Of a stretch of DNA of 64,000 bases, positions 7,841 through 16,335 are shown piece after piece. The DNA lies in contig JAGTQE010000001.1 of assembly GCA_018396635.1 (NCBI GenBank), positions 1 to 64,000 of the forward strand. The letters run 5' to 3'. The notes beneath the pieces are model-generated. The model saw only the letters and a list, made by a program, of their open reading frames with translations. It was not told the origin of the DNA and ran no database searches. How positions within the stretch are numbered: the stretch's first letter is position 1; each line of letters begins with the position of its first letter. The position numbers and the translations under genes are program-made. This DNA is from Candidatus Bathyarchaeota archaeon. Its GTDB lineage: Archaea; Thermoproteota; Bathyarchaeia; Bathyarchaeales; DTEX01.

Positions 7841-8639
7841 CTGTGATCACCGTGCCATTCAAGCCACTCAGGGCGCTGGTTACAGGGTTCTCTACGAATC
7901 CACACGCGATAATAGCCTCTTTAACCCCGGCCTCCAGCGCCTCAATTGAAGCGATGACCTTCTTATCCATGCCCGAACCTATCCTTGGAAGAATCTCCTT
8001 AGCCTCACTTAAACTAACACGTTTAATATATTCCTCGCCCAGTAATACGCCTGGAACATCTGTTAGAAAGATTATTTTATTGGCCCTTAATGCCCCAGAT
8101 ATCTGCCCAGCTGCCCTATCGCTGTCAACGTTTAGATACTCGTTTTCTTCACCTATGGCTATAGGTGAAACAACGGGTAGGAAGCCATTGTTTATGAGGA
8201 CCTCAAGGAGCTTTGTGTTAACCCTAGATATCTTTCCAGTGAAGCCCCCATCTATTATGCGCTTCCTTCCGCGCTCATCAACAATTAAAAGTTTCTTCTT
8301 CCTATTTGCAACTATTAGCGCCCCATCTATGCCCGAGACCCCAACGGCTGGTATATTATTTCCAATAAGCCATTTAACGATAGCCTTATTGACTCTGCCA
8401 GCCATAACCATTGCATATATTTCCACAGTCTCCTCGTCTGTATATCTGCTCCTGATGCCCTCCGGGGAAGTTATGAAGATCTGCTTCTTACCAAGCTTCT
8501 CGGCTACCTCAGTGACTTCATCTCCGCCTCCATGAACTATAACCAGTCTATCCTCCTCAAACACCCTTCTTATATCACTGGCAAGGTTCTCGCTTAATCC
8601 CCTCTTAAATATATCTCCACCGATTTTCAAAACAATCAT
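7833..8639 (-). CDS. lysZ: [LysW]-aminoadipate / glutamate kinase
   Basis: It phosphorylates the side-chain carboxylate of LysW-bound aminoadipate (or glutamate). The 268-residue amino-acid-kinase fold shows KIGGDIFKRG at the N-terminus, VIVHGGGDEV near residue 34 and LTDVPGVL near residue 193. Its length fits the LysZ/ArgB family. It lies between lysY and lysJ, with 33 bases to lysY and overlap with the extended lysJ. The antisense ORF at 7795..8535 in the track is a shadow. Confidence 0.94.
   Translation of the reverse strand: MIVLKIGGDIFKRGLSENLASDIRRVFEEDRLVIVHGGGDEVTEVAEKLGKKQIFITSPEGIRSRYTDEETVEIYAMVMAGRVNKAIVKWLIGNNIPAVGVSGIDGALIVANRKKKLLIVDERGRKRIIDGGFTGKISRVNTKLLEVLINNGFLPVVSPIAIGEENEYLNVDSDRAAGQISGALRANKIIFLTDVPGVLLGEEYIKRVSLSEAKEILPRIGSGMDKKVIASIEALEAGVKEAIIACGFVENPVTSALSGLNGTVITAE
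7845..7851 (-). promoter_or_regulatory. Shine-Dalgarno sequence of lysJ
   Basis: GGTGATC on the minus strand matches the complement of the archaeal 16S 3' end (GGAGGTGATC). It lies four bases before the proposed CTG start and 8 bases before an out-of-frame ATG, so it fixes the start region of lysJ although no standard start codon is in frame. Confidence 0.6.
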
Positions 8640-8672
8640 GCCTAATCCCCCAAACCCAATTATTATGAAATG

Positions 8673-9725
8673 TTAGACTGGATGTAGCGCCAAATATCTT
8701 AAGCCCTCACTCTCATCCCAGCCACACATAATATTCATGTCTTGAACAGCTGTTCCGGCAGCCCCCTTCATTAGGTTATCTATGGCTGATAGAATGACAA
8801 GCCTATCCGTGTGGTCATCTATCTCGAAGCCTATATCGCAGTAATTCGAGCCTACAACTATTTTTGGGTCGGGATACCTATAAATGCCCTTAACATCACG
8901 TATGAAACGGATGAAAGGCTCATTTGAGTAGAATTCTCTGTATATGCGCCAGACCTCAACTGGCGTTATAGGCTCTTTAAGGAATGTATGGCATGTTGAG
9001 AGTATTCCCCTAACAACGTTTACGGCGTGGGCGGACATTGAGACCTTAACCTTCTCCCCACAGAGTAGGCTGAGCTCCTGCTCGATCTCAGCTGTATGCC
9101 TGTGTCCAACAGGCTTATATGGCCTAATTACGCCGAAGTGCTCGGAGTGATGCGTCGAGAGGGAGGGTTTAGCTCCAGCCCCAGAGGATCCTACCTTAAA
9201 GTCCAGAATAATCCTGTTAATGTCAATCTTACCTGATTTAACTATTGGTGCAAGGGCCAAAATTCCAGCGGTAGCCATACATCCCGGAACGGCAACCAGC
9301 TGGGCTCTTCTAATCTCCTCCCTATGTAGCTCCGGTAGACCGTAAACAGCCTTCTTAAGCAGCTCTGGGCTCTTATGATGCCAACCATACCATTTCACGT
9401 AATCCTCGGGGTTTTTAAGCCTGAAGTCTGCGCTCACATCAATAACTCTTAAGCCGACCTCCATTAGATGTGGCATGAATGTGGATGAGACGCCGTGAGG
9501 CGTTGCGATGAATAGGACATCACATAAGTCAGCAACCTTTGACGGATTGGATTTAATGAACTTTAGGGTCGTTCGCCCCTTAAGATTTGGATGAACCCTA
9601 AAAACATACTCATTGGCATAAGTATTTGAGGTTGCGGCTGAAACCTCGACTTTTGGATGGGCTAAGAGCAAGCGTAAGAGTTCGCCTCCAACATATCCGG
9701 ATGCGCCAAATATTCCAACTCTCAT
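8673..9725 (-). CDS. lysY: [LysW]-aminoadipyl/glutamyl phosphate reductase
   Basis: An NADPH-dependent reductase producing the LysW-bound semialdehyde, homologous to ArgC. The 350-residue protein begins with the Rossmann motif GIFGASGYVGGELLRLL, has the catalytic cysteine in VPGCMATAGILAL near residue 149, and carries GSSGAG...HHSEHFG. It starts within the last bases of lysX (4-base overlap), which supports coupled translation. LysY and ArgC share all visible motifs; cluster context decides the name. Confidence 0.94.
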   Translation of the reverse strand: MRVGIFGASGYVGGELLRLLLAHPKVEVSAATSNTYANEYVFRVHPNLKGRTTLKFIKSNPSKVADLCDVLFIATPHGVSSTFMPHLMEVGLRVIDVSADFRLKNPEDYVKWYGWHHKSPELLKKAVYGLPELHREEIRRAQLVAVPGCMATAGILALAPIVKSGKIDINRIILDFKVGSSGAGAKPSLSTHHSEHFGVIRPYKPVGHRHTAEIEQELSLLCGEKVKVSMSAHAVNVVRGILSTCHTFLKEPITPVEVWRIYREFYSNEPFIRFIRDVKGIYRYPDPKIVVGSNYCDIGFEIDDHTDRLVILSAIDNLMKGAAGTAVQDMNIMCGWDESEGLRYLALHPV

Positions 9726-10585
9726 CTCTTCACCGTCCTAACAGCATACTCAACAATCTTTCTAGGAATATCAATTCTAGTCGCAGAGTAGAGACCCTTA
9801 AACTCCGGCGTACTATTAACCTCGTGAACAACTATTCCGTTAGGTGACTCCATGCAGTCAACCGCTAAGACCCCACCACCCACGGCTTCAGATGCCTTCA
9901 AAGCAACCTCGATAAGCTCGTCTGTAAGCGGGCAAGGTTCCATTCTCCCACCTCGGGCAACATTAGTTCTCCAGTCGCCTTCAGCCGAATAGCGGTATGC
10001 TGCCGCAACAACCTCGCCTCCGACAGTTAATATGCGTATGTCTCTTGGAGGCCTCTTAACGTATTCCTGAAGATAATAGATTTGCATGAGAGAATTCTGC
10101 ATTTCTTCCCGTGCTTCTATGAGGGCTTGGGCAGACTCCCTATCTTTAATGAGAGCCACAAGGCGGCCCCAACTTCCTATAACAGGCTTCATAACTGCTG
10201 GATAACCCAAATTCTCCAGCGCTTTGACAGCTCCGTCATTTGAAAAGGCTACCAGCGTTCGGGGGGTTGGAATGCCAGCTTTAGATAGGACAATAGATGT
10301 GAAGAGCTTATTTCCACAGGTCAATGAGACGTGAAAGGGGTTGATTACTTGGAGGCCTGCCCCCTCAAGTATAGCAGTTATATGTAGGCCTCTGAAGTAG
10401 CTTATGCATCGCTGGAGGACCACGTCGCCGAAGGCTTCTCTGACGGCTTCAAGTTTTTCAGCAGCATCTAAGTAAATCTCCTTCGAATCGGTTAATTTCA
10501 AGCTTAGGCTAAGCTTCTCTGAAGCGTCTATTAGTGATTTCTCCTCCCACCTAATTCTGTCATACACTAGACCTATTCTAACCAT
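9722..10585 (-). CDS. lysX: LysW-aminoadipate ligase, RimK-type ATP-grasp
   Basis: It attaches aminoadipate (or glutamate) to the C-terminal glutamate of LysW in an ATP-dependent reaction. The 287-residue ATP-grasp protein has MKPVIGSWGR, IYYLQEYV and the metal-binding HEVNSTPEFKGL near the C-terminus. It follows lysW by 6 bases and overlaps lysY by 4. Only one ligase is present, so the cluster may serve lysine alone or both lysine and arginine, as in Sulfolobales where ligases set substrate choice. The substrate-specificity loop around EVNST would need comparison with known LysX and ArgX. Confidence 0.92.
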   Translation of the reverse strand: MVRIGLVYDRIRWEEKSLIDASEKLSLSLKLTDSKEIYLDAAEKLEAVREAFGDVVLQRCISYFRGLHITAILEGAGLQVINPFHVSLTCGNKLFTSIVLSKAGIPTPRTLVAFSNDGAVKALENLGYPAVMKPVIGSWGRLVALIKDRESAQALIEAREEMQNSLMQIYYLQEYVKRPPRDIRILTVGGEVVAAAYRYSAEGDWRTNVARGGRMEPCPLTDELIEVALKASEAVGGGVLAVDCMESPNGIVVHEVNSTPEFKGLYSATRIDIPRKIVEYAVRTVKR

Positions 10586-10591
10586 TTGTTT

Positions 10592-10843
10592 TTATTCGCC
10601 CCAATCTTCCCCTTCAATCTCAGCTGGCTTAAGACTAATAGCACCTTTCTCGTCGAGTATAACCTCTAAATCTAAGCCACAGTCTGGACAGCTAACTATC
10701 TCCCCCGATATTACATCACTCGGGATATCTATCTCCGCATCACATTCAGGACATTTTGTCTTAAAGGCTACCGCCCCCTTTACGCTTAATAGGAAAAAGC
10801 ATATTTCTTTATAAATCTTTCGGAAACATTGAGGATTCCTCAA
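10592..10843 (-). CDS. lysW: LysW amino-group carrier protein
   Basis: The acidic carrier holds the pathway intermediates on its C-terminal glutamate. The visible core has the zinc-ribbon CPECDAEIDIP...SCPDCGLDLEV and the diagnostic C-terminus EGEDWGE. Known LysW proteins are about 54-60 residues, matching a start near base 10771. The only standard start in frame, TTG 10843, adds about 24 hydrophobic/basic residues and would place a TATA-like TTTATAAA inside the gene. No ATG, GTG or TTG lies near 10771 (codons GCG GTA GCC TTT AAG). Gene identity is certain; the start is unresolved. It is the first gene of the lysWXYZJK operon. Confidence 0.92.
   Translation of the reverse strand: MRNPQCFRKIYKEICFFLLSVKGAVAFKTKCPECDAEIDIPSDVISGEIVSCPDCGLDLEVILDEKGAISLKPAEIEGEDWGE
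10808..10815 (-). promoter_or_regulatory. TATA-like box upstream of the lysW core
   Basis: TTTATAAA, reading toward lysW. An archaeal transcript would start about 25 bases downstream, near 10786, just ahead of the region encoding the conserved LysW core. If it is used, the long ORF-track start of lysW is wrong. Confidence 0.4.
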
Positions 10844-10879
10844 TACTTTTCACTTTAAACATTTTTTTCTTCAATCAAT

Positions 10880-10888
10880 TTATATACT
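10880..10888. promoter_or_regulatory. Near-symmetrical TATA box between lysW and the Lrp regulator
   Basis: TTTATATAC on the plus strand reads GTATATAAA on the minus strand, so it can serve either direction. On the plus strand it places the transcript start near 10910, consistent with the TTG start of the Lrp gene at 10924. On the minus strand it would give a longer lysW leader. Confidence 0.45.
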
Positions 10889-10923
10889 TGATTTTTCAAA
10901 TTTTATTTTCGGGGAAGAATTGG

Positions 10924-11376
10924 TTGGGTTCAGACATAGATGAGGTTGATAAAGAAATAATTAGAATGCTTCAGGAGGATGCACGGGTATCCTTTAGAAA
11001 GATAGCAGAAAAGTTGAATGTTAGTGAAGCAACAATATTTACTAGAGTTAAGAAACTCCTTAAAAAGAATGTTATAAAAGGTTTCGCTGCAATAGTTTCT
11101 CCAGAGAAGGTTGGGAAAAACATAACAGCGTTTGTATTAATAAATGCGGATCCAAAGAAACTGCAGAGCGTTCTTGAGGCGTTAAGTAAAATGGAGGATG
11201 TCTATGAGGTTTATGATGTGACGGGTTCCTACTATGCAGTAGTTAAAATTAGAACTGAAGATCAACGTAGGCTTGCAAAGATAATTGATGATATAGGAAT
11301 GATAGATGGTGTGACAAGCACGGAGACGGCGCTTGTCTTAAGGAGCATAAAGGAGGATTTTCGAATAAAAGTCTAA
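10924..11376 (+). CDS. Lrp/AsnC-family transcriptional regulator, LysM-like
   Basis: A DNA-binding regulator with an N-terminal winged helix (DKEIIRMLQEDARVSFRKIAEKLNVSEATI) and a C-terminal RAM ligand-binding domain, about 150 residues. I chose TTG 10924 over the track start 10888 because the TATA box covers 10880-10888, so the earlier start would not be transcribed, and GGGGAAG lies 6 bases before 10924. It is divergent from the lysine operon, the same arrangement as Sulfolobus LysM, which responds to lysine. Control of lysWXYZJK is therefore a reasonable inference. Confidence 0.88.
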   Translation: MGSDIDEVDKEIIRMLQEDARVSFRKIAEKLNVSEATIFTRVKKLLKKNVIKGFAAIVSPEKVGKNITAFVLINADPKKLQSVLEALSKMEDVYEVYDVTGSYYAVVKIRTEDQRRLAKIIDDIGMIDGVTSTETALVLRSIKEDFRIKV

Positions 11377-11442
11377 ATTTAACTTTGAACTTGGTATGCT
11401 AAAGAAATACGTTTATGGTTAAGGTGATGGCAAATATCAGGT

Positions 11443-12024
11443 GTGCGTGTAATAGTTATAACCGGGACGCCGGGGGTTGGAAAGACTTCGGTCTCGGCAG
11501 CTTTAGCATCTAGGATAGATGCACACTTAGTATCTTTAGGGGAGCTTATTAAGAGGGAGAGGCTCTATAGAGGTTTTGATAGGAGAAGGGGTACATTAAT
11601 TGCGGATATAGAGAAGGTTTCTAGGAGAGTTAAGGAGATTATTTCGAGCTCTCGAAAGGACGTGATTATAGAGGGACATTTAGCAGCAGACGTTGTCCCA
11701 GCAGAGGAAGCCAGTATAGTCTTCGTCTTGAGGAGAGACCCAGAGGAGCTTAAGAGGATTCTTGAAGAGAGAGCTTATGGAGAGAAGAAAATTTTCGAGA
11801 ATCTTGCCGCTGAGATACTTGATGTCTGCCTCTTTGATGCTGTGAAAAAGTTTGGTATTGAAAAGGTTTGTGAAATAGATGTAACGTCTAGAAGTGTGGA
11901 TGAGGTGGTTCAGGAAATTTTGGATGTTCTTAGGGGCTTGAAAGAGCATAGGGCTGGAATCGTAGACTGGCTAGGTAAGCTTGAAGCAGAAGGAAAGCTT
12001 GATGAGTATCTAAAGAAGTTTTAG
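11443..12024 (+). CDS. AK6/Fap7-type adenylate kinase-like NTPase
   Basis: P-loop GTPGVGKTSVS at residues 7-17, followed by ISLGELIKRERL-type and EGHLAADVVP segments (read here as LVSLGELIKRER and IEGHLAADVVP) typical of the AK6/Fap7 family. In archaea and eukaryotes these bind the ribosomal protein uS11 and assist late small-subunit maturation; they also have adenylate kinase activity. The start is GTG 11443. A helical C-terminal tail of about 30 residues extends past the kinase core. The gene converges with the nuclease-like gene, overlapping it by 4 bases. Confidence 0.88.
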   Translation: MRVIVITGTPGVGKTSVSAALASRIDAHLVSLGELIKRERLYRGFDRRRGTLIADIEKVSRRVKEIISSSRKDVIIEGHLAADVVPAEEASIVFVLRRDPEELKRILEERAYGEKKIFENLAAEILDVCLFDAVKKFGIEKVCEIDVTSRSVDEVVQEILDVLRGLKEHRAGIVDWLGKLEAEGKLDEYLKKF

Positions 12025-12371
12025 AGGTATTTAAGCCCCCTCAAAATATCTGATTTAGTAATCAACCGTATTCCCCTACGGTTTGCATATGCTTTGGCAT
12101 GCTCACTAAACTTTCTGGCAACTAAGATTGGGCTTGATAGCCCCAAGCTCTGCGCAACCTTATCTATATTTATAACTATATTCACGCCAACAGTCCTATT
12201 CCAGTCTTTAATCCAAACAGGATGGGCTTCACTCCCCCTTATCACTATTAGGTCGAATCTCTTGTTAAGGGGCCCATCCCCTTGAGGTGAATTCTCCTCA
12301 ACAGTATAGCCTCGCCTAGCGAAGTATCGCACCACGAGATTGACAAGAGTTCTCTGATTTGACTCTTCCAC
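12021..12371 (-). CDS. Small predicted PD-(D/E)XK-like nuclease domain protein
   Basis: A 116-residue protein whose middle reads KRFDLIVIRG...HPVWIKDWNRTVG. This resembles the D...xxK core of restriction-endonuclease-like folds, but the expected glutamate before the lysine is not obvious (VWIKD). The C-terminal ARKFSEHAKAYANRRGIRLITKSDI resembles the end of Mrr-like domains. DNA binding or cleavage is inferred only. The gene ends 4 bases inside the AK6 gene, tail to tail. Confidence 0.55.
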   Translation of the reverse strand: MEESNQRTLVNLVVRYFARRGYTVEENSPQGDGPLNKRFDLIVIRGSEAHPVWIKDWNRTVGVNIVINIDKVAQSLGLSSPILVARKFSEHAKAYANRRGIRLITKSDILRGLKYL

Positions 12372-12406
12372 AAGGAAAATTGGTGATTCAAGCTAGAAAA
12401 ACCTTT

Positions 12407-13474
12407 TTAACAAGTTGATGTCTTTTTAGATCCACGCTCAATTATCTCTTTTACACCTATCAATTGAGCTAAAGCATAGCCGACAGCTACCTGAAGCCAG
12501 AATGTTACGGTTCTTATGAGAAGCGTGGCAGTCCCTCCAATCGCTGCCGGAATATTAAATAGCTTATAGAGGTCGGTCATAACTATCTCTACAAGACCTA
12601 ACGGGAGAGATATGGGTGCCGATTGAACTGTAACGCTTATTGTGTAAACTACAATTGACTCGATTATTTTCGTTGAGACTTCACTAAAGCCCAATGCATA
12701 GAATACTAGAAGATATACGCTTAAATGAAGCGCCCACGCGATAAAGCTGAATGCTACAGATTTTATCAAGATCCTACGCTTTCTACCGAATGATTTAAAT
12801 CCGCCATGAAGTTGAATCAAGCCTCGGTACATTTTCTCTCTAACTTTTGAGGGGTCTAGGCGACTTCTCCCCAATATTGAAGATGCGATTCTAGTAAGTG
12901 CATTAGATATTATTTCGGCTGCCCCCTCACTTAAAGAGACATATAGCAGTAGAATAATTAGGGCAATAGACCCAGCTATTGTTGCCACTAGTAGACACAA
13001 TGTTCCGACGCTAACCTTATACTTAAAGATGAGGATGATGGAGGCTATCAGCATACTACTTGCTGTCACAAATATAGTTATTATGCGATGAGAAATTATT
13101 GCCGCCGCAATCCTGCCCGCATCCTTATAGTCCCTATGGATGAGATATGCTCTGACAATCTCGCCTGAAACAGTCTCTATCGGGACTATCAAATCAACAA
13201 AGTTCCCTAGCCAGCAATAAATAAAGGCCTTTTTCAGGCCAGTATCTATTGATAGAGCCCTTAGGAGAGTGTTCCAACTCATCGCATAGAAAAGCATGCT
13301 TAACACCATTGCGATTATAGTTATGGAGTAAAATAGGGAGTAATTATATGGGTTAACCCTACTAAAAACTTCAATAATATCGCTTATGCCAACAAAAAAG
13401 TATAAGTAGAAGATGAAAGCCAACAGTCCAGCGACCATGAGTGCGATTGATAGTGCAAGCGGATATTTCTTCAT
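12407..13474 (-). CDS. UPF0104 / LPG-synthase-like polytopic membrane protein
   Basis: From ATG 13474 (MKKYPLALSIALMV) the protein is about 355 residues with roughly eight hydrophobic segments. It has the PF03706-type features NFVDLIVPIETVSGEIVRAYLI and APISLPLGLVEIVM. Members are flippase-like membrane proteins linked to lipid or glycan precursor handling; the substrate here is unknown. The ORF track begins at TTG 13549 with a charged 25-residue extension; neither start has a clear ribosome binding site. It is divergent from the HAD phosphatase gene. Confidence 0.8.
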   Translation of the reverse strand: MKKYPLALSIALMVAGLLAFIFYLYFFVGISDIIEVFSRVNPYNYSLFYSITIIAMVLSMLFYAMSWNTLLRALSIDTGLKKAFIYCWLGNFVDLIVPIETVSGEIVRAYLIHRDYKDAGRIAAAIISHRIITIFVTASSMLIASIILIFKYKVSVGTLCLLVATIAGSIALIILLLYVSLSEGAAEIISNALTRIASSILGRSRLDPSKVREKMYRGLIQLHGGFKSFGRKRRILIKSVAFSFIAWALHLSVYLLVFYALGFSEVSTKIIESIVVYTISVTVQSAPISLPLGLVEIVMTDLYKLFNIPAAIGGTATLLIRTVTFWLQVAVGYALAQLIGVKEIIERGSKKTSTC

Positions 13475-13689
13475 CCGAGAACCAGCCTGAATACGTTCAC
13501 CCTCTCGCTTATCTCTGCAGTTCACTAAATATCTAGCTCTATTGCTCAAATATTTTTTGAGAAGAAAATCAGTTAATTCCCTATCACATTAAATAATTTA
13601 AATCACAACACTATATTCTAGGATCTGTACTCGTATCTTCAGGAACATGATCGGCTAAACCTAGGGAATCTCTGAGGTGATGCCGGAAA

Positions 13690-14352
13690 GTGAGTAAAAT
13701 AAGGGCAATAATATTTGATTTAGACGATACATTAATACATTCTAGGATAGATTATGTAGGAGTTAAGAGGTCGCTGATAAGGTTCCTTGTTGATTATGGT
13801 GTTGAGCCTCACCTCTTAAACGAGAACATGCCCAACCTTGAGATTTTTAGGGTTGCTGGTGAAAGCCTACGTAATAAGAATCTGCCTGAGGAGTTTATTA
13901 GGAGGGTCTTTGAGGGAGCTAAGGCGATATTGGACAGCTATGAGTTGAAAGCTTTGGAGGGCGTTAGGTTGATGGAGGGGGCTTTAGAAACGCTTGATGC
14001 TCTCAAAAGAATGGGGTTGAAGATCGGCATTGTAACTAATAGCTGTAGGGAGTATACCATTAGGGTTATTGAGATGTTCTCGCTGAATAAATATGTCGAT
14101 GCATTCATCACCAGAGATGATGTCAACAATTTAAAGCCTGCCCCCGAGCATTTGCTCAAGGCTCTTGAGGCTTTAGGCGTATCCGCACATGAAACTGTCT
14201 TTGTTGGGGATCACTGGATAGATGCTATTTGCGCTGAGAGGGCTAATGTGAAGTTCATCCTCCTTAGAAATGAGAGATGGAAGTTTAAGGAAACTGGTAC
14301 CGTAATTGATGATTTAATGAGCCTGCCAGCAGTGATTCAAAGCATTTCATAA
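13690..14352 (+). CDS. HAD-superfamily hydrolase (phosphoglycolate phosphatase-like)
   Basis: The class I HAD motifs are all present: DLDDTL near residue 10, VTNS near residue 115, the lysine in LKPAPEHL near residue 150, and VGDHWIDAICA near residue 173. A helical cap lies between motifs I and II. The start is GTG 13690, and the strong GAGGTGAT at 13674-13681 supports it. The phosphorylated substrate is unknown. The following ABC-2 operon starts 100 bases later and may be separate. Confidence 0.87.
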   Translation: MSKIRAIIFDLDDTLIHSRIDYVGVKRSLIRFLVDYGVEPHLLNENMPNLEIFRVAGESLRNKNLPEEFIRRVFEGAKAILDSYELKALEGVRLMEGALETLDALKRMGLKIGIVTNSCREYTIRVIEMFSLNKYVDAFITRDDVNNLKPAPEHLLKALEALGVSAHETVFVGDHWIDAICAERANVKFILLRNERWKFKETGTVIDDLMSLPAVIQSIS

Positions 14353-14453
14353 AGCGTCTGGAGTAGATGCCAGCTGTTACGCTTATTAGGGTGAGGATAT
14401 ATTATTTTCTTTCACTATACGTGTTGAAATCTAGTCTTAAACGGTAATGAGCG

Positions 14454-15446
14454 ATGGAGGCAGCTGTTGAGACATTCGATTTAACGAAGGTTTTTGAGAG
14501 TAAGGAGGATGATGTTAAGCGTTACGTTAAGGCAGTTGATCACGTAAATATCAGGGTTAAGCGTGGCGAGTTTTTCGGGCTGCTTGGTCCCAATGGCGCT
14601 GGGAAGACCACGCTCATAAAGATGCTCTGCACAATAATACTTCCAACGGAGGGAACAGCTAAAGTTAACGGCTATGATATAATTAAGGAGCCTGATAAGG
14701 TTAGGAGCTGCATAGGCTGGTTCCACGGGGAGACTGGCGGTAGGTCGCTTTATTGGAGGCTCAGCGCTGAAGATAATTTAAAATTCTATGCATATCTCCA
14801 GAATGTTCCAAAGGATGTGGCGGAGAAGAGGATTAACGCCCTACTAGAATTTTTCGATCTGAGTAAGGAGAGGAAGAAGCTCGTCAAGGACTATTCTACG
14901 GGCATGAAGGTTAGGGTTATGCTAGCCAGGGCCCTACTACACAACCCGCCTATACTGTTTATGGATGAGCCGACAATAGGACTGGATACGATAAGCGCAG
15001 TTGAAACCAGAAGACTTTTAAAGGCTTTGAACACAGAGCTCGGGAAAACTATTATCTTCACGAGCCATAACATGTTTGAGGTTGAACAGCTCTGCGAGCG
15101 AATAGCTATAATGCGGAGCGGGCGGATAATAGTGGATGCCCCACCCTCAGTTTTAAGGGAGATGCTCAGAGACGTACACGCCATAGAAGTCGACATTAGA
15201 GAAACTAATGATCTACACAAGATTGTCGAGAGCTTATCTAAGCTTTCAGTAGTTAGAAGTGTAGTTGAGGCGAAGAATAGCCCATTTAACGCGACAATAC
15301 GCCTGCAAGTTGACGACGAGTATGAGGCTATACCCGCCGTGGTTAGCAAGCTGCATTCTCTAGGCGTGAAGATCTCCTCCGTCCGCAGGTCTGAGCCTAC
15401 GCTTGAGGATATATTTGTCAAGTTGGCTAAGGAGGGGTCTGCTTGA
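14454..15446 (+). CDS. ABC-2 type transporter ATP-binding protein
   Basis: The nucleotide-binding subunit has Walker A LLGPNGAGKTTLIKML near residue 43, signature YSTGMKVRVMLARAL, Walker B ILFMDEPTIGLD and the H-loop TSHNMFEVEQL. A C-terminal accessory domain of about 90 residues (DUF4162-like) follows. It powers the two adjacent permeases. Drug, lipid or polysaccharide export are all possible. The stop overlaps the first permease start by 4 bases. Confidence 0.92.
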   Translation: MEAAVETFDLTKVFESKEDDVKRYVKAVDHVNIRVKRGEFFGLLGPNGAGKTTLIKMLCTIILPTEGTAKVNGYDIIKEPDKVRSCIGWFHGETGGRSLYWRLSAEDNLKFYAYLQNVPKDVAEKRINALLEFFDLSKERKKLVKDYSTGMKVRVMLARALLHNPPILFMDEPTIGLDTISAVETRRLLKALNTELGKTIIFTSHNMFEVEQLCERIAIMRSGRIIVDAPPSVLREMLRDVHAIEVDIRETNDLHKIVESLSKLSVVRSVVEAKNSPFNATIRLQVDDEYEAIPAVVSKLHSLGVKISSVRRSEPTLEDIFVKLAKEGSA

Positions 15447-16324
15447 GGGTTGAGGATCTGATTGATCTCTTCAGGGAAGATTGTCAACGCATCCCCTCTG
15501 AGGTTAGGCATGTTTGGGCTATCTTTTGGGCCAACTTTAAAATATTCCTCTCATATAGGACTTGGGTTATATTGGAGACCATAAGCACCGTAGCCTCGGT
15601 CGCCATGTACTCTTTCATGGGCTTACAGGTAGACTCTAGGAGGATAGCCTTAGCTGGGTATGGGGAGGTTGACTGGTTATCCTTTGCCCTAGTTGGGGTT
15701 GCGACAGCAAATTACTTATGGATGTGCATTAGTAGGCTTAGCCATGCCTTACAGCATGAAGTGCATGAAGGGACATTAGAGCCCATAATCGCCTCGCCCA
15801 TAAGCATGAGGTCCTATATTATTGGGCAGTCGATTAGAGGGTTTCTGGTTAGTGGATACTTCATGCTTGGCGCACTAATAGTTGGAGTATGTGTCCTGAA
15901 GGCCCCGCTAGTAATAAGCTTGGAGACAGTATTATCATTTGTGGCAGTGATCCTATTAATGGTATTAAGCTACTCCGGCATAGGCATAATGGCGGCTGGC
16001 TTAATCCTAGTATACAAGAAGGGGGATCCGCTCACATTCCTCTTCGCAAGCGTGACAGAGTTTCTGGGAGGAGTTCTATTCCCGCTGAAGTACTTTGAAG
16101 CCTTTCCCGGGCTCTATTTAGTAGCTATGCTTATGCCATACACTCACGCTCTAGACGCTGCCCGTAGAATCCTGCTGAATGGGGCGACGATTCTTTCACC
16201 GGCAGTATTGCAGGATGTTGCTATTCTATTAGCATATAGCGCTGTGTTTATACCAATAGGTTTGAGAGTCTTTAGGTGGGGCGTTGACAGAATAAGGTAT
16301 GAGGGAACCGTAGCGACATATTAG
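15443..16324 (+). CDS. ABC-2 type transporter permease
   Basis: A 293-residue protein with six hydrophobic segments and a cytoplasmic N-terminal helix. It has the ABC-2 landmarks HEVHEGTLEPIIASPIS and FLGGVLFPLKYF. The start is TTG 15443, overlapping the ATPase stop. It pairs with the homologous permease 11 bases downstream; the two share length and the same motif order, suggesting an old duplication that forms a heterodimeric channel. Confidence 0.9.
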   Translation: MRVEDLIDLFREDCQRIPSEVRHVWAIFWANFKIFLSYRTWVILETISTVASVAMYSFMGLQVDSRRIALAGYGEVDWLSFALVGVATANYLWMCISRLSHALQHEVHEGTLEPIIASPISMRSYIIGQSIRGFLVSGYFMLGALIVGVCVLKAPLVISLETVLSFVAVILLMVLSYSGIGIMAAGLILVYKKGDPLTFLFASVTEFLGGVLFPLKYFEAFPGLYLVAMLMPYTHALDAARRILLNGATILSPAVLQDVAILLAYSAVFIPIGLRVFRWGVDRIRYEGTVATY

Positions 16325-16335
16325 GCTGGAGGTTT

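Noticed and set aside
7795-8535. 246-residue plus-strand ORF
   Set aside because: It is fully antisense to lysZ, has low-complexity Ser/Leu/Ile-rich content and no recognisable family.
13640-13690. Possible C/D box RNA (CTGA next to GTGATG)
   Set aside because: The C and final D boxes do not match consensus, and GAGGTGAT is better explained as the ribosome binding site of the HAD gene.
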